A DNA stretch of 64,000 bases, from NCBI GenBank assembly GCA_036971475.1, contig JBAIZL010000006.1, positions 132,083,231-132,147,230 on the forward strand, given 5' to 3'. Under the pieces are notes generated by a model, which worked only from the letters and a program-made list of their open reading frames with translations, searched no databases and was not told the origin of the DNA. Position numbers and translations under genes: made by a program. Origin of the DNA: Prosapia bicincta (Eukaryota > Arthropoda > Insecta > Hemiptera > Cercopidae). Positions 47,063 to 60,509 of the stretch are shown piece by piece (position 1 is the first letter of the stretch; every line of letters begins with the position of its first letter).

Positions 47063-49339
47063 GTGTGCCTGAGGTAGTGAGTTTAATGTTGGTACCACAG
47101 CTAGTCCTACACAGCTAGATAGCATTTCTGACCTCACTAAGAACCTGTGATAATGCTTGACAAAATCTGTCAGAGAAACAGTCACTAGATTTAAAAAAAC
47201 CTTGCTCTTGTAGATTTAACCCTTTGAGCTTTTGTTTCCCGGAGAATTAATTAGTTGAAAGTATCTAGCTTAATTATTATGGTTTATGATTGTTCAAGAA
47301 AGTAGCTTTATAAAATAATATTTATACTCAATTTGCAAGTTACTAATTTTATTAGATTTTCTCAAAAAAATATATAACTAGCACAATATACAAATAGCAA
47401 GTTCAAACATATTTTATTAAATTTATAATTTATATCAGTTCAACATTTTACCCAATTAAACTTAATATTAACATCTAAAAAAACACTATGATTTTTTATT
47501 CAACCATGTAAGAAAAATTACTTATTTGAATAAATATTATTAATTGAAAATTATATATTTAAACCCAAAACGTCATACCCTGAAACGCAAAATTTACCCA
47601 GTAAAACAAACATATTTAAAAATCAAAACTAATTAAAAAATAATACATACTCGAAATTTAATATTAAATCATAAAATTAAATTATAAAATTTAATATATT
47701 TTAAAATAAAAAAACATACCTAAAAATCAGAATTAAATCACAAAATCACACACATAAATTTTTTAAAAGACTATAGATTATTTAAAATTAAACCTCTTAC
47801 TTTTCTTTCCTAATATATTGCTAATACATAACCTAATTCTGTAGTTCTTAAAAATAATTTCTAATAACAATTTCAGTTGAAATGGTCGATGCCTTAAGAA
47901 TGTACAACTCTCGTTCCTTTCAGAAGGTCACACTCATAATTAAATAACCACCGAATAAACAAATGTTTGTTGTCCTAGATAATTACCAAAATATCTAGCA
48001 AAATTATTTTTAAATTTGTCCTCATTTTGTTGTAATTTCTTGTCTTTAACCCCAACAATGAAAAACTTTTTTAAAACAGATTAAGTTATCACTGAATCTA
48101 TTTCATCCCGAACTTATTAAAAATATCTGAAAATTATTTCAAAACATCTTATTTCGACTGCCAAGTATTTCTGTACCATTTTATATTTTGTTTATTTCTA
48201 ACTGGCATTGGATATTTTGGATTTGCAACTGATTTAATACTTTCCCTATTACCTCTTTAATATATTACTATTTTATTACTTTTATTTATCACATAATAAA
48301 AAGGCCAACAAAATATTATTTTAAAGCAAAAACATTTAGACACAATAATTATTAAAGTAAATACCTATCATTCTACTTGTGACAGAGTAACTCAATTTAA
48401 TATATTTGTGTTGATTCTGACTCCTGGAATCCTGTGAAACCCCATTTATTTATTTCACATCTCAACTAGCAGCATTTTACAAACATTTTAACTTATTATG
48501 CATTTTAGTACTCTTTTAAAACTATCTTTATTTAAAGATGCGATATATTTCACAATTTTAATTCTATTTCTTTGCATTTATTTACACCTTACTAATTCCA
48601 TGCCCGCCATTTTGGTTCTATGAAGTATTTCAACAGAGCGTCGCATTTGCCTTCATGTTATATTTTTAGAAGATAAGGAAACTCTATTCAAAAACATTCT
48701 TTTATTAAAATTTGCCAATTTACCAAACAAATTTCATTTTAATTTGTAGTTATTTGTGAAAAAGATAAAATTGTTCTAACTCTTTGTAACTCGGGCAGAT
48801 TCCCGGGTCCTTGTGATGTTGGCAAAATTTGGATACAGAATTTGCCTGATTTCCTCCGATATTTTCTGTGGTTACAGTGGCGTCCTTTCCTCAGCATTGG
48901 TTGAGCTGGTTATTGCCCCTCTACCTTCGCTCTTGGCTTCACCTTTTTACACGTGGCCGCAAATTCAACTTTGAAATTTTATAAGTTGTTGTTTATTTCA
49001 AATATATTACTTCTCTAAATTTCGTCCTAATAATGCCTATTGTTTTCTGACTTAAGTCTTAAAGTTTAGAATTTAAGCGGTGATTTCATTGAAAGTATAT
49101 TAAAAAAAAATAGCAAACCAGAACCACACAAGAAAGAAATATTAAGGAAAACTATATAGATTATATGTAATGCTATATATATTTCATTGTATAACATTAT
49201 AATAAACGTTATACTAAAGGTTTTATAGACTGTTCCGCAGATTTAGATTACTTAATTAATTAGCTCTTGACTGATTGAAATTAAGCTTCAATTGATTTCC
49301 ACCGCTTGCCCTGAATTGAATCACCGGGTGTATAGCAAA
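47063..49339. other. Gene-free, strongly AT-rich interval
   Basis: 47400-48780 is extremely AT-rich with no frame of interest. A less AT-rich patch at about 48785-48965 (GGGCAGATTCCCGGGTCC, TCCGATATTTTCTGTGGTTA) looks like an old repeat fragment but I cannot name it. Confidence 0.5.
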
Positions 49340-50145
49340 TGAACAACGTTCCAACTAAACAACATTGAAAAACGAGCTTACGCGAGGTTTAATTCACCAA
49401 CACACACGATTGTCAAACGAACAACATTTACATCAAGTCCAACTAATCAACAGTCCCAACGTGCAACACACGGATTTGTATCGCCTTGCCACTCTGCAGG
49501 CGCTCACAGTCCGGTTTCAAATCGGACTTGTTCTAGATTTAAGAACGTACTGACCAATAAATAACAAACGAAGAAAGTTCTCGTTGTTTTTTTCACTCAA
49601 TTCTATTTTACTTATACTTGTAAAATATAAATATTGTCAATGCCTATATATTAATTAAAAAGAATATATAATTACTTAAATAGACCTAATATTAGAGTAG
49701 AAGTTATAGAACTGTCTTTTCTAATTATATAAAAGATAATTTCGTAATTAAATTTTAATATTTTCAGTTTTAGTCGTTCATTTAAGTAAACATGAAAAAT
49801 CGGAGATTTTATAACCTTAAATGTATTTTCTTTCCATCCCTACATTTATTAACTGGTTTGAAAGGTTTTTTACGAATTATTTTAGATTTAGAAACGTGCG
49901 GACACTTAATTAACAAATAAAAAAAAATCATTGTGTTTTTCACTCATTACCATTATTACCCATTTGTGTAAAATATAAATATTGTCAATAACTAACTATC
50001 AATTTAAAAGCAATATATAATTACTTAAAAATACCTAACATTAGAAAAAGTCATAGAAATTTATTTTCCAATAATATAAAAGTAAATTTCCTATTTCATA
50101 TTGTTCTTTGTTAGGAATTTATTCAAATAAACGTATTTATATAAT
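49340..50145 (+). repeat. Left inverted arm of the foldback-like element
   Basis: The outer 200 bp are rich in AACAAC-type phrases and pair with 55470-55663. The inner part holds two versions of one subrepeat (about 49520-49790 and 49800-50145). Each includes GAACGTACTGACC-like, CAAATAAAA or CAAACGAAG, TATTGTCAATA and ATATATAATTACTTAAA. Confidence 0.75.
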
Positions 50146-50460
50146 TCGTAATATTTGTCATTCTGATTTAATAACTCATAGGAAGATATTTCTTAAGTTA
50201 TACCTGTTTCAAAATCATCGACCAGGATACTGAAAGTGAATTTCAATGCTGTTCACTGAACCATTCATCTGTGCTTTTCATTAATCGTGTAAGCCGATGC
50301 ACTGATATTCCGTTTTAACGAAATTTATTTATTATAAGTAATAGTTAAACCATTTGATACAAATTATTATGTGTCTGAAGAAAACGAAAAATCAAAATAC
50401 ATTACTCCTGTACTTTTCCAGTTAAACTTATGCATGATTTTGTTGACATTAGTATTATAA

Positions 50461-50725
<265 letters not shown>

Positions 50726-51297
50726 ACAATTACCGTCCTGACCCTTCCACTATGATCTTTGTAATTACATATTTGTGCATTATAAGATGTATATAACTGC
50801 AGTATTGAAAATTTTTGCATAATCCAACTATAATGACTAAATTAAATTAAAATATTATTCGTGAATAATAAAATTTAACAGAAATTGCTTGTAATTTAAT
50901 GTATTTTTGGTTATTATTTACAACAATATTTGCGATAGTATAATTTACCTACAAATTAAAGTAATAACGACAATAAATATTTCATTGAGTTATAGTTGAA
51001 TTTTGTGTAATATCTTGCAGAGCTTTATCAACAAATTGTTATAACCTATAAGTAAAATATGCAATTTGTCGTAATATATAATGTTTATAACATGGACATC
51101 TTAAATGTAAATTCAGACTGAACAATTAATTTCAAGGCACATTTGAAATTACTTCAAAGCAACCTTTTATAAAGCAAACATTTCACAACATTTAAAGTGG
51201 AATTTAATGTAAAAGGGATTTGCATAAATTTGTATGCTTAGGATATTTAAAACTTTTGTTTTTTTCCAGTGGCAACTGCAGGTAAGTTACTCTTGTA

Positions 51298-52075
51298 AGT
51301 ATGGATACAAAGTCTATATATTTGAGGATACAACATGATGCTTTTCAAGAACATTCACATATTGATTTGTAAGTGCATCCACAAAGTTGTAATTTTGTCA
51401 ATTGTTGGGGCTTTTTAAGTGGATGGTTTAAAGGTTATGTTAATTCTTTAACACTTGTATAAGGTCGGGATCGCCATGAACAAGTGTTTTTCTACTAGTA
51501 AGTATGGATACAAAGTCTATATATTTGAGGATACAACATGATGCTTTTCAAGAACATTCACATATTGATTTGTAAGTCCATCCACAAAGTTGTAATTTTG
51601 TCAATTGTTGGGGCTTTTTAAGTGGATGGTTTAAAGGTTATGTTAATTCTTTAACACTTGTATAAGGTCGGGATCGCCATGTACAAGTGTTTTTCTACTA
51701 GCAAGTATGGATACAAAGTCTATATATTTGAGGATACAACATGATGCTTTTTCAAGAACATTCACATATTGATTTGTAAGTCCATCCACAAAGTTGTAAT
51801 TTTGTCAATTGTTGAGTGGATGGTTTAAAGGTTATGTTAATTCTTTAACACTTGTATAAGGTCGGGATCGCCATGTACAAGTGTTTTTCTACTAGCAAGT
51901 ATGGATACAAAGTCTATATATTTGAGGATACAACATGATGCTTTTTCAAGAACATTCACATATTGATTTGTAAGTCCATCCACAAAGTTGTAATTTTGTC
52001 AATTGTTGAGTGGATGGTTTAAAGGTTATGTTAATTCTTTAACACTTATATAAGTTGAGTTCTTGAATTTTACAG
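51298..52075. repeat. 203/194-bp tandem repeat, 4 copies
   Basis: Units start at AGTATGGATACAAAGTC at 51298, 51501, 51704 and 51898. The first three are spaced 203 bp. The last two carry a 10-bp deletion (GGGCTTTTTA lost after CAATTGTTG). Units include AGGTCGGGATCGCCAT, and a fifth trace of this phrase occurs at 52151. Copies are nearly identical, so amplification is recent. Confidence 0.92.
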
Positions 52076-52776
52076 TCCATTATGTTTGGTGAATCTTATT
52101 AATCAATAGTAATAGTCCTAAACTATTGTTTAAGTGATTAACTTGTATTAAGGTCGGGATTGCCATAAACAAGTATTCCCCCCCCCCCCCAAGATGACTA
52201 AGTCAATGGTATAGCATTCATTCAAAGTGAATTGTTTTAAAGTGTAGAAAATACCTTTTTACCACAACATTAAATAAATTATTTAATTTTGTAGCCCATT
52301 ATGTTCGGTGTAAGTATAAAATACATGAAAAACAAAAACTGAAGGCATAGATTTAGCCATTGCGCAACATCACTTTGCAATTAATTTCTTCATCTAACTT
52401 CAATTTAATAGAAAAATAAATTTCCCTGTTGGAAAAATTCTTGTATATATGGTCTTGCGATAAACAATTTTATACTTTTATCTAAGGTTACGCCCAATGT
52501 GCATTTTAACTGATTTGGGTTATAAAGTGTTGAAATTTGATGTTTGTTTTTCAAAATGAAGTTAATTTAGGCAATCCATCCAAGGTGTATAGATACAATA
52601 TCCAAGTTTGGGAGTAAATGCATTTCAAGATCATTTAAATTATTATAATATCCACCCATACAAGATGTGATAATTTATTATGGGAGGGGATGTTTCTGTA
52701 GTGGGAACTCTGACATTGAATTTTAATAAGGTGACCCAAATTTATTCCAAAGATGGCTGTATAAAAAATATTTGTA

Positions 52777-54240
52777 TCCCAGGTAAATGGTAAAAATTAA
52801 ACTGGTGTCAGGTTGTTAGAAGGTGGGCAGTATTATACAATTGTTTATTGTGTCCAAGAAAGGTTAATAGCGAGTAGCAGTAAAGTATACAGGTCAGGGC
52901 GGTGGCATTTTTCGGTAGAACTGTCAAGGTCCAACATAAACCTAACCTCAACAATGTTATATCTTGTTGAGTGTTTTTTTTTTTGAATTGTGAAGTACAT
53001 TGAATAGTGTACGTTTCCTTCCAGCGCATATGTTTTTACTTTGAAAATTACAAAGGGTTGAAACAAATATGTAGAGATTATTTTTACAAAACTTTCAAAA
53101 GTAAGACCCTGGGGTATTGTTCCTTAAGGGTGTCCAAATAAGGTATTGGTTATTGAAATATGGAGATTACCGGATTAATTTTTTTACCAATGATTGGGAG
53201 TTTTGCTACCATTATAATTGCATATTTTCAAGGTGGGCCATTAATGAGGATACAGCAGATGAGAGGTAAACTTATGTTTACCTATTAAGCATGTCTATAA
53301 CCTTGGTGTGATTTGAACAAAATTCGTACTGTTTAGCCTAACCTAAACAAGACAAGAATATATTTGTAAAGGTCTTGACGACATGAAGTGTATCCATGAT
53401 GCTTAAGTACATTTTTAAATAGGCAAACGCCATTAAAAAAATTATTAAGTAAATTTGTGAAGAGGTTTGACCATTTTGTTTACTCTTATATCTATATCCC
53501 AGGTAAATGGTAAAAACAAATAAGCTGGTGATAGGATATTACGGCAGTATTATTGTTATTTATTGTGTCCAAGAAAGGTAAATAGCGAGTAGCAGTAAAG
53601 TATACAGGCCAGGGAGGTGGCATTTTTTGGTAGAAATGTCAAGGTCCAACCTATCAAACCTAACCTAAACAATGTCATATCTTGTTAAGTGGTTTTTTTA
53701 AATGGTGAAGTACATTGAATAGAGTGTTATACGTTTCCTTGCAGCGCATATGTTTTTACCTTGAAAATTACAAAGGGTTGAAACAAATATGTAGAGATTA
53801 TTTTTACAAAATTTTCAGAAATAATGATCCTAGTGTATTGTTCCTTAAGTGTGTCTAAAATAAGGTAGTAGCTATTGGTATTGAATATTGAAATATAGAG
53901 ATTACCGGATCAATTTCTTTACCAATGATTGATTTCTTTACATTATAATTGGATATTATTAAGGTGGACCATTATTGAGGATAAAGCAGATGAGGTAAAC
54001 TTATGTTTACCCACTAAGCATGACTATAACCTTGGTGCTATTTGAACAAAATTTGTTCTGTTTAGCCGAACCTAAACCAGAAAAAAATATATTTGTAAAG
54101 GTCTTGACATGAGAAGTGTTAAGTACATTTTAAAATGGACTATCGCGGTTATGAAGTAAATTTGCGAAGAGGTTAGGCCATTTCGTTTACACTTTTATCT
54201 ACAGTTAAACGAAATAAGACCTAAAATTTAAAATGTTGGG
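52777..54240. repeat. 720-bp tandem duplication, two copies
   Basis: Copy 1 at 52777-53496 and copy 2 from 53497. Shared phrases: ATCCCAGGTAAATGGTAAAA, TAGCGAGTAGCAGTAAAGTA, CAAGGTCCAAC, GCGCATATGTTTTTAC, ACAAAGGGTTGAAACAAATA and GTAAACTTATGTTTACC. They differ by substitutions and small indels. Short frames on either strand do not persist in both copies, so no gene is supported. Confidence 0.88.
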
Positions 54241-54884
54241 ATTGATGACTAGAGTACCATTTTTTTCATATTCTTATGGATTTACAGATGCGGCATGTGG
54301 TTAGTAACGGTTACGTCTAGAATTTAAATAACGACGTCTCAATGTTTTTAGGACGGGTATAGCATTGGAATCATATGTTTGAGTACTCTTAAGATTTTAT
54401 TTTGAGTTGGAAACAAATTAATGCAAAGACAAATATAGCATATTGTTTAAACAAGTGGCTCTTTATTCTGTAAGAGAATTGTATTTCTTTTTCTAATCAT
54501 AAGTCCTGACATTAGTGATATAAAATTTGTTTTTTTTTTCAAATGACTTTTGCATACAAAATGAGCACACGAGATTTTCTTGTTAATTAAATTATTTTAG
54601 CCACTCACACAGCTTCAACCTTGAATTTTGTTCGAGTAAGAGTGTCACTATTTACAATAATATTATATTATGGTCTTGGTAGAAACTGAGATTACTTATT
54701 TGAAATTAGTTTGTGATTTTATAAAATCAAACAGGACTCATTTCGCTTGTTATTTTATTGTTAGTAGCCTACGTTATAAAATGTAAAAAAATTTGTAAAC
54801 AAACTTTAAAACCAGTTGCATTACCAGTTACTAAAGAAGTAAGGCATTGAGCAAAAGATACATATTAGTTTATAGAAATTAGGT

Positions 54885-55663
54885 TTTTTAAATTTCTACT
54901 TAAATAAATGCCTAACAAAGAACAATATTAAAATTTAATTTGTAAATTAACTTTTATATTATTGAAAAATAAATTTCTATAACTTTTTCAAATATTAGGT
55001 CTATTTAAGTAATTATATATTGTTTTTAAATTGATAAGTAGTTATTGACAATAATTATGTTTTACAAATATAGGTATTAAGGGAAATTAGTGAAATAAAC
55101 ATGTTTACTTGAATAAATGCCTAACAAAGGGCAATATTAAAATTTCATTACGAAATTATCTTTTATATAATTAGAAAAGACATTTCTATAACTTCTCTAA
55201 TATTAGGTCTATTTAAGTAATTATATGTTATAATTTAGTTAATATATAGTTATTGACAATACTTATATTTAACAAGTATAAGTAATAGTAGAATTGCGTG
55301 AAAAAAAACGAGAACTTTCTTTGTTTGTTATTTAATGGTCAGTACGTTCTCAAATCTAGAACATTATGTAAAAAACCTTTCAAACCAGTCTGTTGTAGTT
55401 ACGATATAAATAAAGGATTGAAAAAGATACATTTTATTGCTTTGAAGGATTACTGTAATCGTAAATAGAACATGTAACACATTTCAAATCGGACTGTGAG
55501 CGCCTGCAGAGTGGCAAGGCGATACAAAGCCGTGTGTTGCAAGTTGAGACTGTTGATTAGTTGGACTTGATGTAAATGTTGTTCGTTTGACAATCGTGTG
55601 TGTTGGTTAATTAAACCTCGCGTAAGCTCGTTTTTTAATGTTGTTTAGTTGGAACGTTGTTCA
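54885..55663 (-). repeat. Right inverted arm of the foldback-like element
   Basis: Inverted match to 49340-50145. It has the full first subrepeat with about 150 bp that the left arm lacks (between the ATTTCAAATCGGACTGTGAG region and TCTAGAACATT). The missing part can be seen in the left arm's second subrepeat (ACTGGTTTGAAAGGTTTTTT), confirming the tandem structure. Confidence 0.75.
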
Positions 55664-55934
55664 CTTGATCCAGCCCCGAGATTTGAGACGTAATCTGCTT
55701 TTCTTGACAGGTCATAGTGATTGGAGAAGGGGTTATTTCCTGTTGAAGGGTCGAAGAGTCTTGACGCGAAGTTTGAGGTGTGGTCCGTTGCATCGTAGAG
55801 TGATTTTCAAAATGTAATAATGTATGATGATTTTTGTAGCATTTGTAGCAAAATAGAGAACATTTCAAACTTGACGTTGAGCCAAAATCCAAAATCTTAC
55901 ATTATAAGGTCCGTATTTTAAACTACTTTTTTAT

Positions 55935-56100
55935 TACAACGGTAAAAAAGAAAATAGTCAATTCAAAACCACCAAAAGTTGGTTTTTAATAAAGCAAATA
56001 GTCCTAACACAGACTAGTTTCGGCGACGATGTCGCTTTCCTCAGTGCTTGGAACTTTTGAGTTGATTATTTGGTTTTTTACGGTTGTAAATAGTTCTCAT
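55935..56100 (-). mobile_element. Repeat fragment with GCGAC/GTCGC hairpin (possible Penelope-like end)
   Basis: On the minus strand CACTGAGGAAAGCGACATCG continues TCGCCGAAACTAGTCTGTG. The stretch contains CUGA-N-GA, a GCGAC..GTCGC stem with a 3-base loop, then CGAAAC, the order of hammerhead-ribozyme core elements reported in Penelope-like element ends. One extra unpaired A follows the CUGAGGA, and a clear third stem is not seen, so catalytic competence is doubtful. AACCACCAAAAGTTGGTT nearby is another hairpin. Confidence 0.35.
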
Positions 56101-57061
56101 TAGCTAAGCAATTAACTAAATATTTTTTCTAATTGGTAAGTTAGGCTTTGGTATTCAACGATATGTTTCTCATAGAAAGCAAAAGCGGGGGCTTTTAGAC
56201 TTATAGCTTTGCAAAATTTAATTCATTTTTCGAATTTTACAAAGTCATAAGACCAAAAATAAGCTCGATTTCTTTTTATATATATAAGATATATAACGTT
56301 GAATACCAAACTTCGTTTCAAAAAATTCCTAAAAACTCATTTTTTATGTTATGACTTGTACAATTAAAATAAAGTTCATATTATTGTTAGAACTTTCAGT
56401 CATTTTTAGAAAATAACTCCCATACAGTCAAAATAACAACTGATGCTGCCGAGTATATTTCTTGTCCTGGGTCAAATTGATACAATATCTTCTAAAACAT
56501 TTTTTTCAACCCTTCAATTAACTTATTAGATTATTAAAATACATTAAATGATAAAGCAAATACTATAAAATGTCACTTCAATTTTATTTCTAACATAAGA
56601 TAGAAAAAAATAGAAACATAAAAAAGCATAAAGTATATCAACTATATATACAGTACCCGGTTACCCCTAATGTATAAAACAAAATTACATGAAGATTTTT
56701 TAAACTAAGCTCAAAAAGGGAAGAACATAGTCGTTTCTAAGGTGTGGATATTAACTGCTTGCACAGCTCAAATTTGTTAATGCTCTCTGATTATTCGACT
56801 TGGAAGTAGGGGACACCTAGAAACATCGGTCCTTCCCTGTCTATTATACATTGCTAAGTAATATTTGTTCCATGTTCAGTGGAGAAAGTTTGCGCGAGAA
56901 GATGTTTTTTCAACGCTGTTATTTATGCAACCAGAGTTTTCTATGAGTATAAAGATACTTTACTTATGTCTGAGTAGTAATTTGAAACAAAATTTTACAC
57001 AATACCTCAGTACAGAATATCTAATCAACAAAAAAATGTTAATTTGTCAAAAATTCGTTTA
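56101..57061. other. Gene-free interval
   Basis: AT-rich sequence with no supported gene. A 65-codon frame near 56865-57062 matches nothing known to me. Confidence 0.5.
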
Positions 57062-57158
57062 GAAATTAGGTTTCTATCAGAGGTATAGCGACTGTTGCAG
57101 CTGTTACTCTGCTTGTCTGCTAGGTGGCAGCACCTGCCGGTAGAAACCAGTAATTTCT
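57062..57158. repeat. Small inverted repeat, 97 bp
   Basis: Ends GAAATTAGGTTTCTATC and GGTAGAAACCAGTAATTTC pair with one small gap. The interior is GC-richer than its surroundings and contains CTGCTAGGTGGCAGCACC (about 57117-57134), close to the CTCF core consensus and itself partly palindromic. It may be a short MITE. Confidence 0.5.
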
Positions 57159-58085
<927 letters not shown>

Positions 58086-58090
58086 GATTC

Positions 58091-58098
<8 letters not shown>

Positions 58099-58150
<52 letters not shown>

Positions 58151-58289
58151 ACAATATATATAAGTTATATATATAACTTAACGATTTTAAGTCTTTAAAA
58201 TATTTTCAGAAAATTGGATTGCTGAGTTTAAAAATCCTTTATATAATAATTTTGGTGAAAATTCTTAGAGTAGATTTCGAGAAAGATTT

Positions 58290-58371
<82 letters not shown>

Positions 58372-58476
58372 TATGGTGATATGTTTTCTTGTATATATAG
58401 TTAATAAATTTAAAATATTTTAAAAACAAGAATATTCATTAAAAATATTCTTGATTTTGAAATATTTTAAATTTAT

Positions 58477-58527
<51 letters not shown>

Positions 58528-58623
58528 AACTAAGTCAAAATACAAATACAAGAATTATAATTGAATTTACAATTCAATTGTATTTTGACTTAGTTCTTTA
58601 TTATTACAGAAGAATACATATTG

Positions 58624-58685
<62 letters not shown>
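58099..58685. repeat. Cluster of (TA)n tracts alternating with palindromes
   Basis: TA runs at about 58099-58147, 58300-58367, 58481-58523 and 58626-58682. Between the third and fourth lies a perfect 22-bp inverted repeat, AAAGAACTAAGTCAAAATAC at 58524 pairing with 58578-58599, with a smaller nested palindrome (ATTGAATTTACAATTCAATT). Between the second and third lies the palindrome at 58401-58481. The whole block would extrude cruciforms easily. Confidence 0.9.
58401..58481. repeat. AT-rich palindrome (family member 2)
   Basis: TTAATAAATTTAAAATATTT at 58401 and AACAAGAATATT pair with AATATTCTTG and AAATATTTTAAATTTATT. It shares its arm with the palindrome at 39241-39313. Confidence 0.75.
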
Positions 58686-58690
<5 letters not shown>

Positions 58691-59018
58691 GTATACACAA
58701 TTATTAGTTGTTAAAGAGTAATAATTAATTAAATTTAATGAATTATATTATTTTTATATGGGAAAAAATCTTTTCACAAAAGGGACAAGACATGCAATAT
58801 ACTTGTTTCTTCCATTTGGCTTAAAATATATGATTACAAATTGATCTTATAAAACGTCTGATTTTATGATATAGGTTATGTGGTAGAACAGCTGTTTTAT
58901 GCTATGTTACCTTATTAATATTATTTGTAGTTTTATAATAAAAAGTAACTAAAACAAAACTTGTCTTTGTTGACCTCAGTAGGTATTGACTTGAAAACAA
59001 AAATTATAATAATTGTAG

Positions 59019-59885
59019 GAGATGGAGATGGAACACGATGGACTCTCAGCATCAAACATTACAAGAAATGAAGCTTTACATTCATTTTCAAGTCAAATTC
59101 AGCCAAATCCAATGACGTCATCGGGTATATCTAATATGACTAACATATCTAAGATAGGCCAAAGCGAATATAATTACTCATACCCTAGACAATTGCCCAT
59201 GCCATTACATATTACGAAAAAGATCCCAATAAACACTAAGGAAAAAATTGATGACACACTATAGAAAAAGACTTTCAACCTTTTAGCGTTGCTGAAGTCC
59301 AAGGATTTATGGAATTTGTTAAAGAACTGAATCCTTCTTATGATTTGCCATGTAGAAAACACATATAGAAAACATTGATACCAGCGAAGTATGAAGCATG
59401 CATTCATACTAGACCCTACTAAAAATACAATTGCAAACACAGTTAGCGTGTGTCTTATAACGGACACATGAACCTCAATTAATACTGATAATTTTATGGC
59501 AGTCATTGCTCATTTCATTATTGATGAATTTGAAATGAGTTCTGCATTGTCACAGTGTGCTTAATTTTCTAACAGGCAAACTAGTCAGAACTTGGCAGAC
59601 GAACTGAAGAAATTAGAATTAGATTGGAAACTGAAAAACAAAATTGTAATGAGAAGATCGACATACTCAGAGAATATGCAGTAGGCTATAGACAATACCA
59701 GCAACATAACGAAAGCTGTTAAGGACTTGTTGCAGTGGAAACACTTTGGCTCTTTTGCTCACATCCTGAATTTGATTGTTACTAGTGCATTTGAAAACAA
59801 TGATGTGGTCCTAACTCTCCTGGAAAATGTTAGAGGTATTGTGGCTCATTTTAAAAGAAGCACTACGTCAAATGGGAAACGTATT
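59019..59885 (+). pseudogene. Decayed hAT-family (ZBED-like) transposase
   Basis: An open frame (59022-59264) ends KKIPINTKEKIDDTL. After a frameshift of one base come IEKDFQPFSVAEVQGFMEFV and KELNPSYDLPCRKHI, then a stop. Further shifted pieces read KTLIPAKYEACIHT, FMAVIAHFIIDEFEMSSAL and, near 59730-59880, WKHFGSFAHILNLIV plus RGIVAHFKRSTTSNGK. This is the order seen in hAT transposases and domesticated ZBED proteins: the DFQPFSxVE..GF segment, LPSRKTI-like, TAHFI, and WKHFGCFAHTLNLIV with VKxIVxHFKRS. The N-terminal BED zinc finger and C-terminal dimerisation domain are absent or unreadable. Multiple stops and frameshifts make it clearly inactive. Acceptor-like ATTGTAG precedes GAGATG at 59018. 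Confidence 0.85.
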
Positions 59886-60509
59886 GCGTTTATTTAACCA
59901 ATATTGTTTTTATTTAAAGGATGTGAGGTAAAACCTGTTTTAAAATTATATATAAAAACTGCAATAGCTTCAAGTGGAATAATTATAACGTAAAAAGCTA
60001 CTTCAAAAGTTACTTTAGTTGCAACATAAAATATGTCAAATATAAACCCTGTGCCTTGATACGAGAGAGGGGTAGGCAGGTGCCTGGCCTTCAATCTCCA
60101 CTAGCTGGTGAACTCTCTGGCTCTGAATCTCAAGTCTTTTGCTATGTCTTAGTAGTTATACAGTCTCAAAAAAGTGTTTTATGTCATAGTGTCATTATCA
60201 AAGGCTGTAAAAAGACAAATTTTTCTGACTACTAAGACTAAGTCGATATTTTTACCAGAAATAAAAAGGAGTCAGTGGATCATCATTAGCAAAAAATTGT
60301 GGTCTCTGTAAAATTATGAAAATTGACATCTAAAGTAAAAAAGCAACCATTTTCAAATATGCTTTACATTTGGATTTGGGTGATAGGTTCATACACCAAA
60401 ACAATGAAGATGGAAATGATCCTTCATCAGAATAATGTTATTTGTTTATAGTTTAGTCAAAGGTTGATGTCGCATCTGCTATTTAGAATTGCGTTCTTTG
60501 TTTGTTTGG
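59886..60509. other. Gene-free interval
   Basis: Follows the hAT remnant. No recognisable frame; possibly further decayed transposon sequence. Confidence 0.45.

Noticed and set aside
52808..53066. Two overlapping 73-codon minus-strand frames
   Set aside because: They do not persist in the second copy of the 720-bp duplication, so no coding constraint is indicated.
59174..59506. 110-codon minus-strand frame with hydrophobic segments as a membrane protein
   Set aside because: It lies antisense to the recognisable hAT transposase relic and is a shadow frame.
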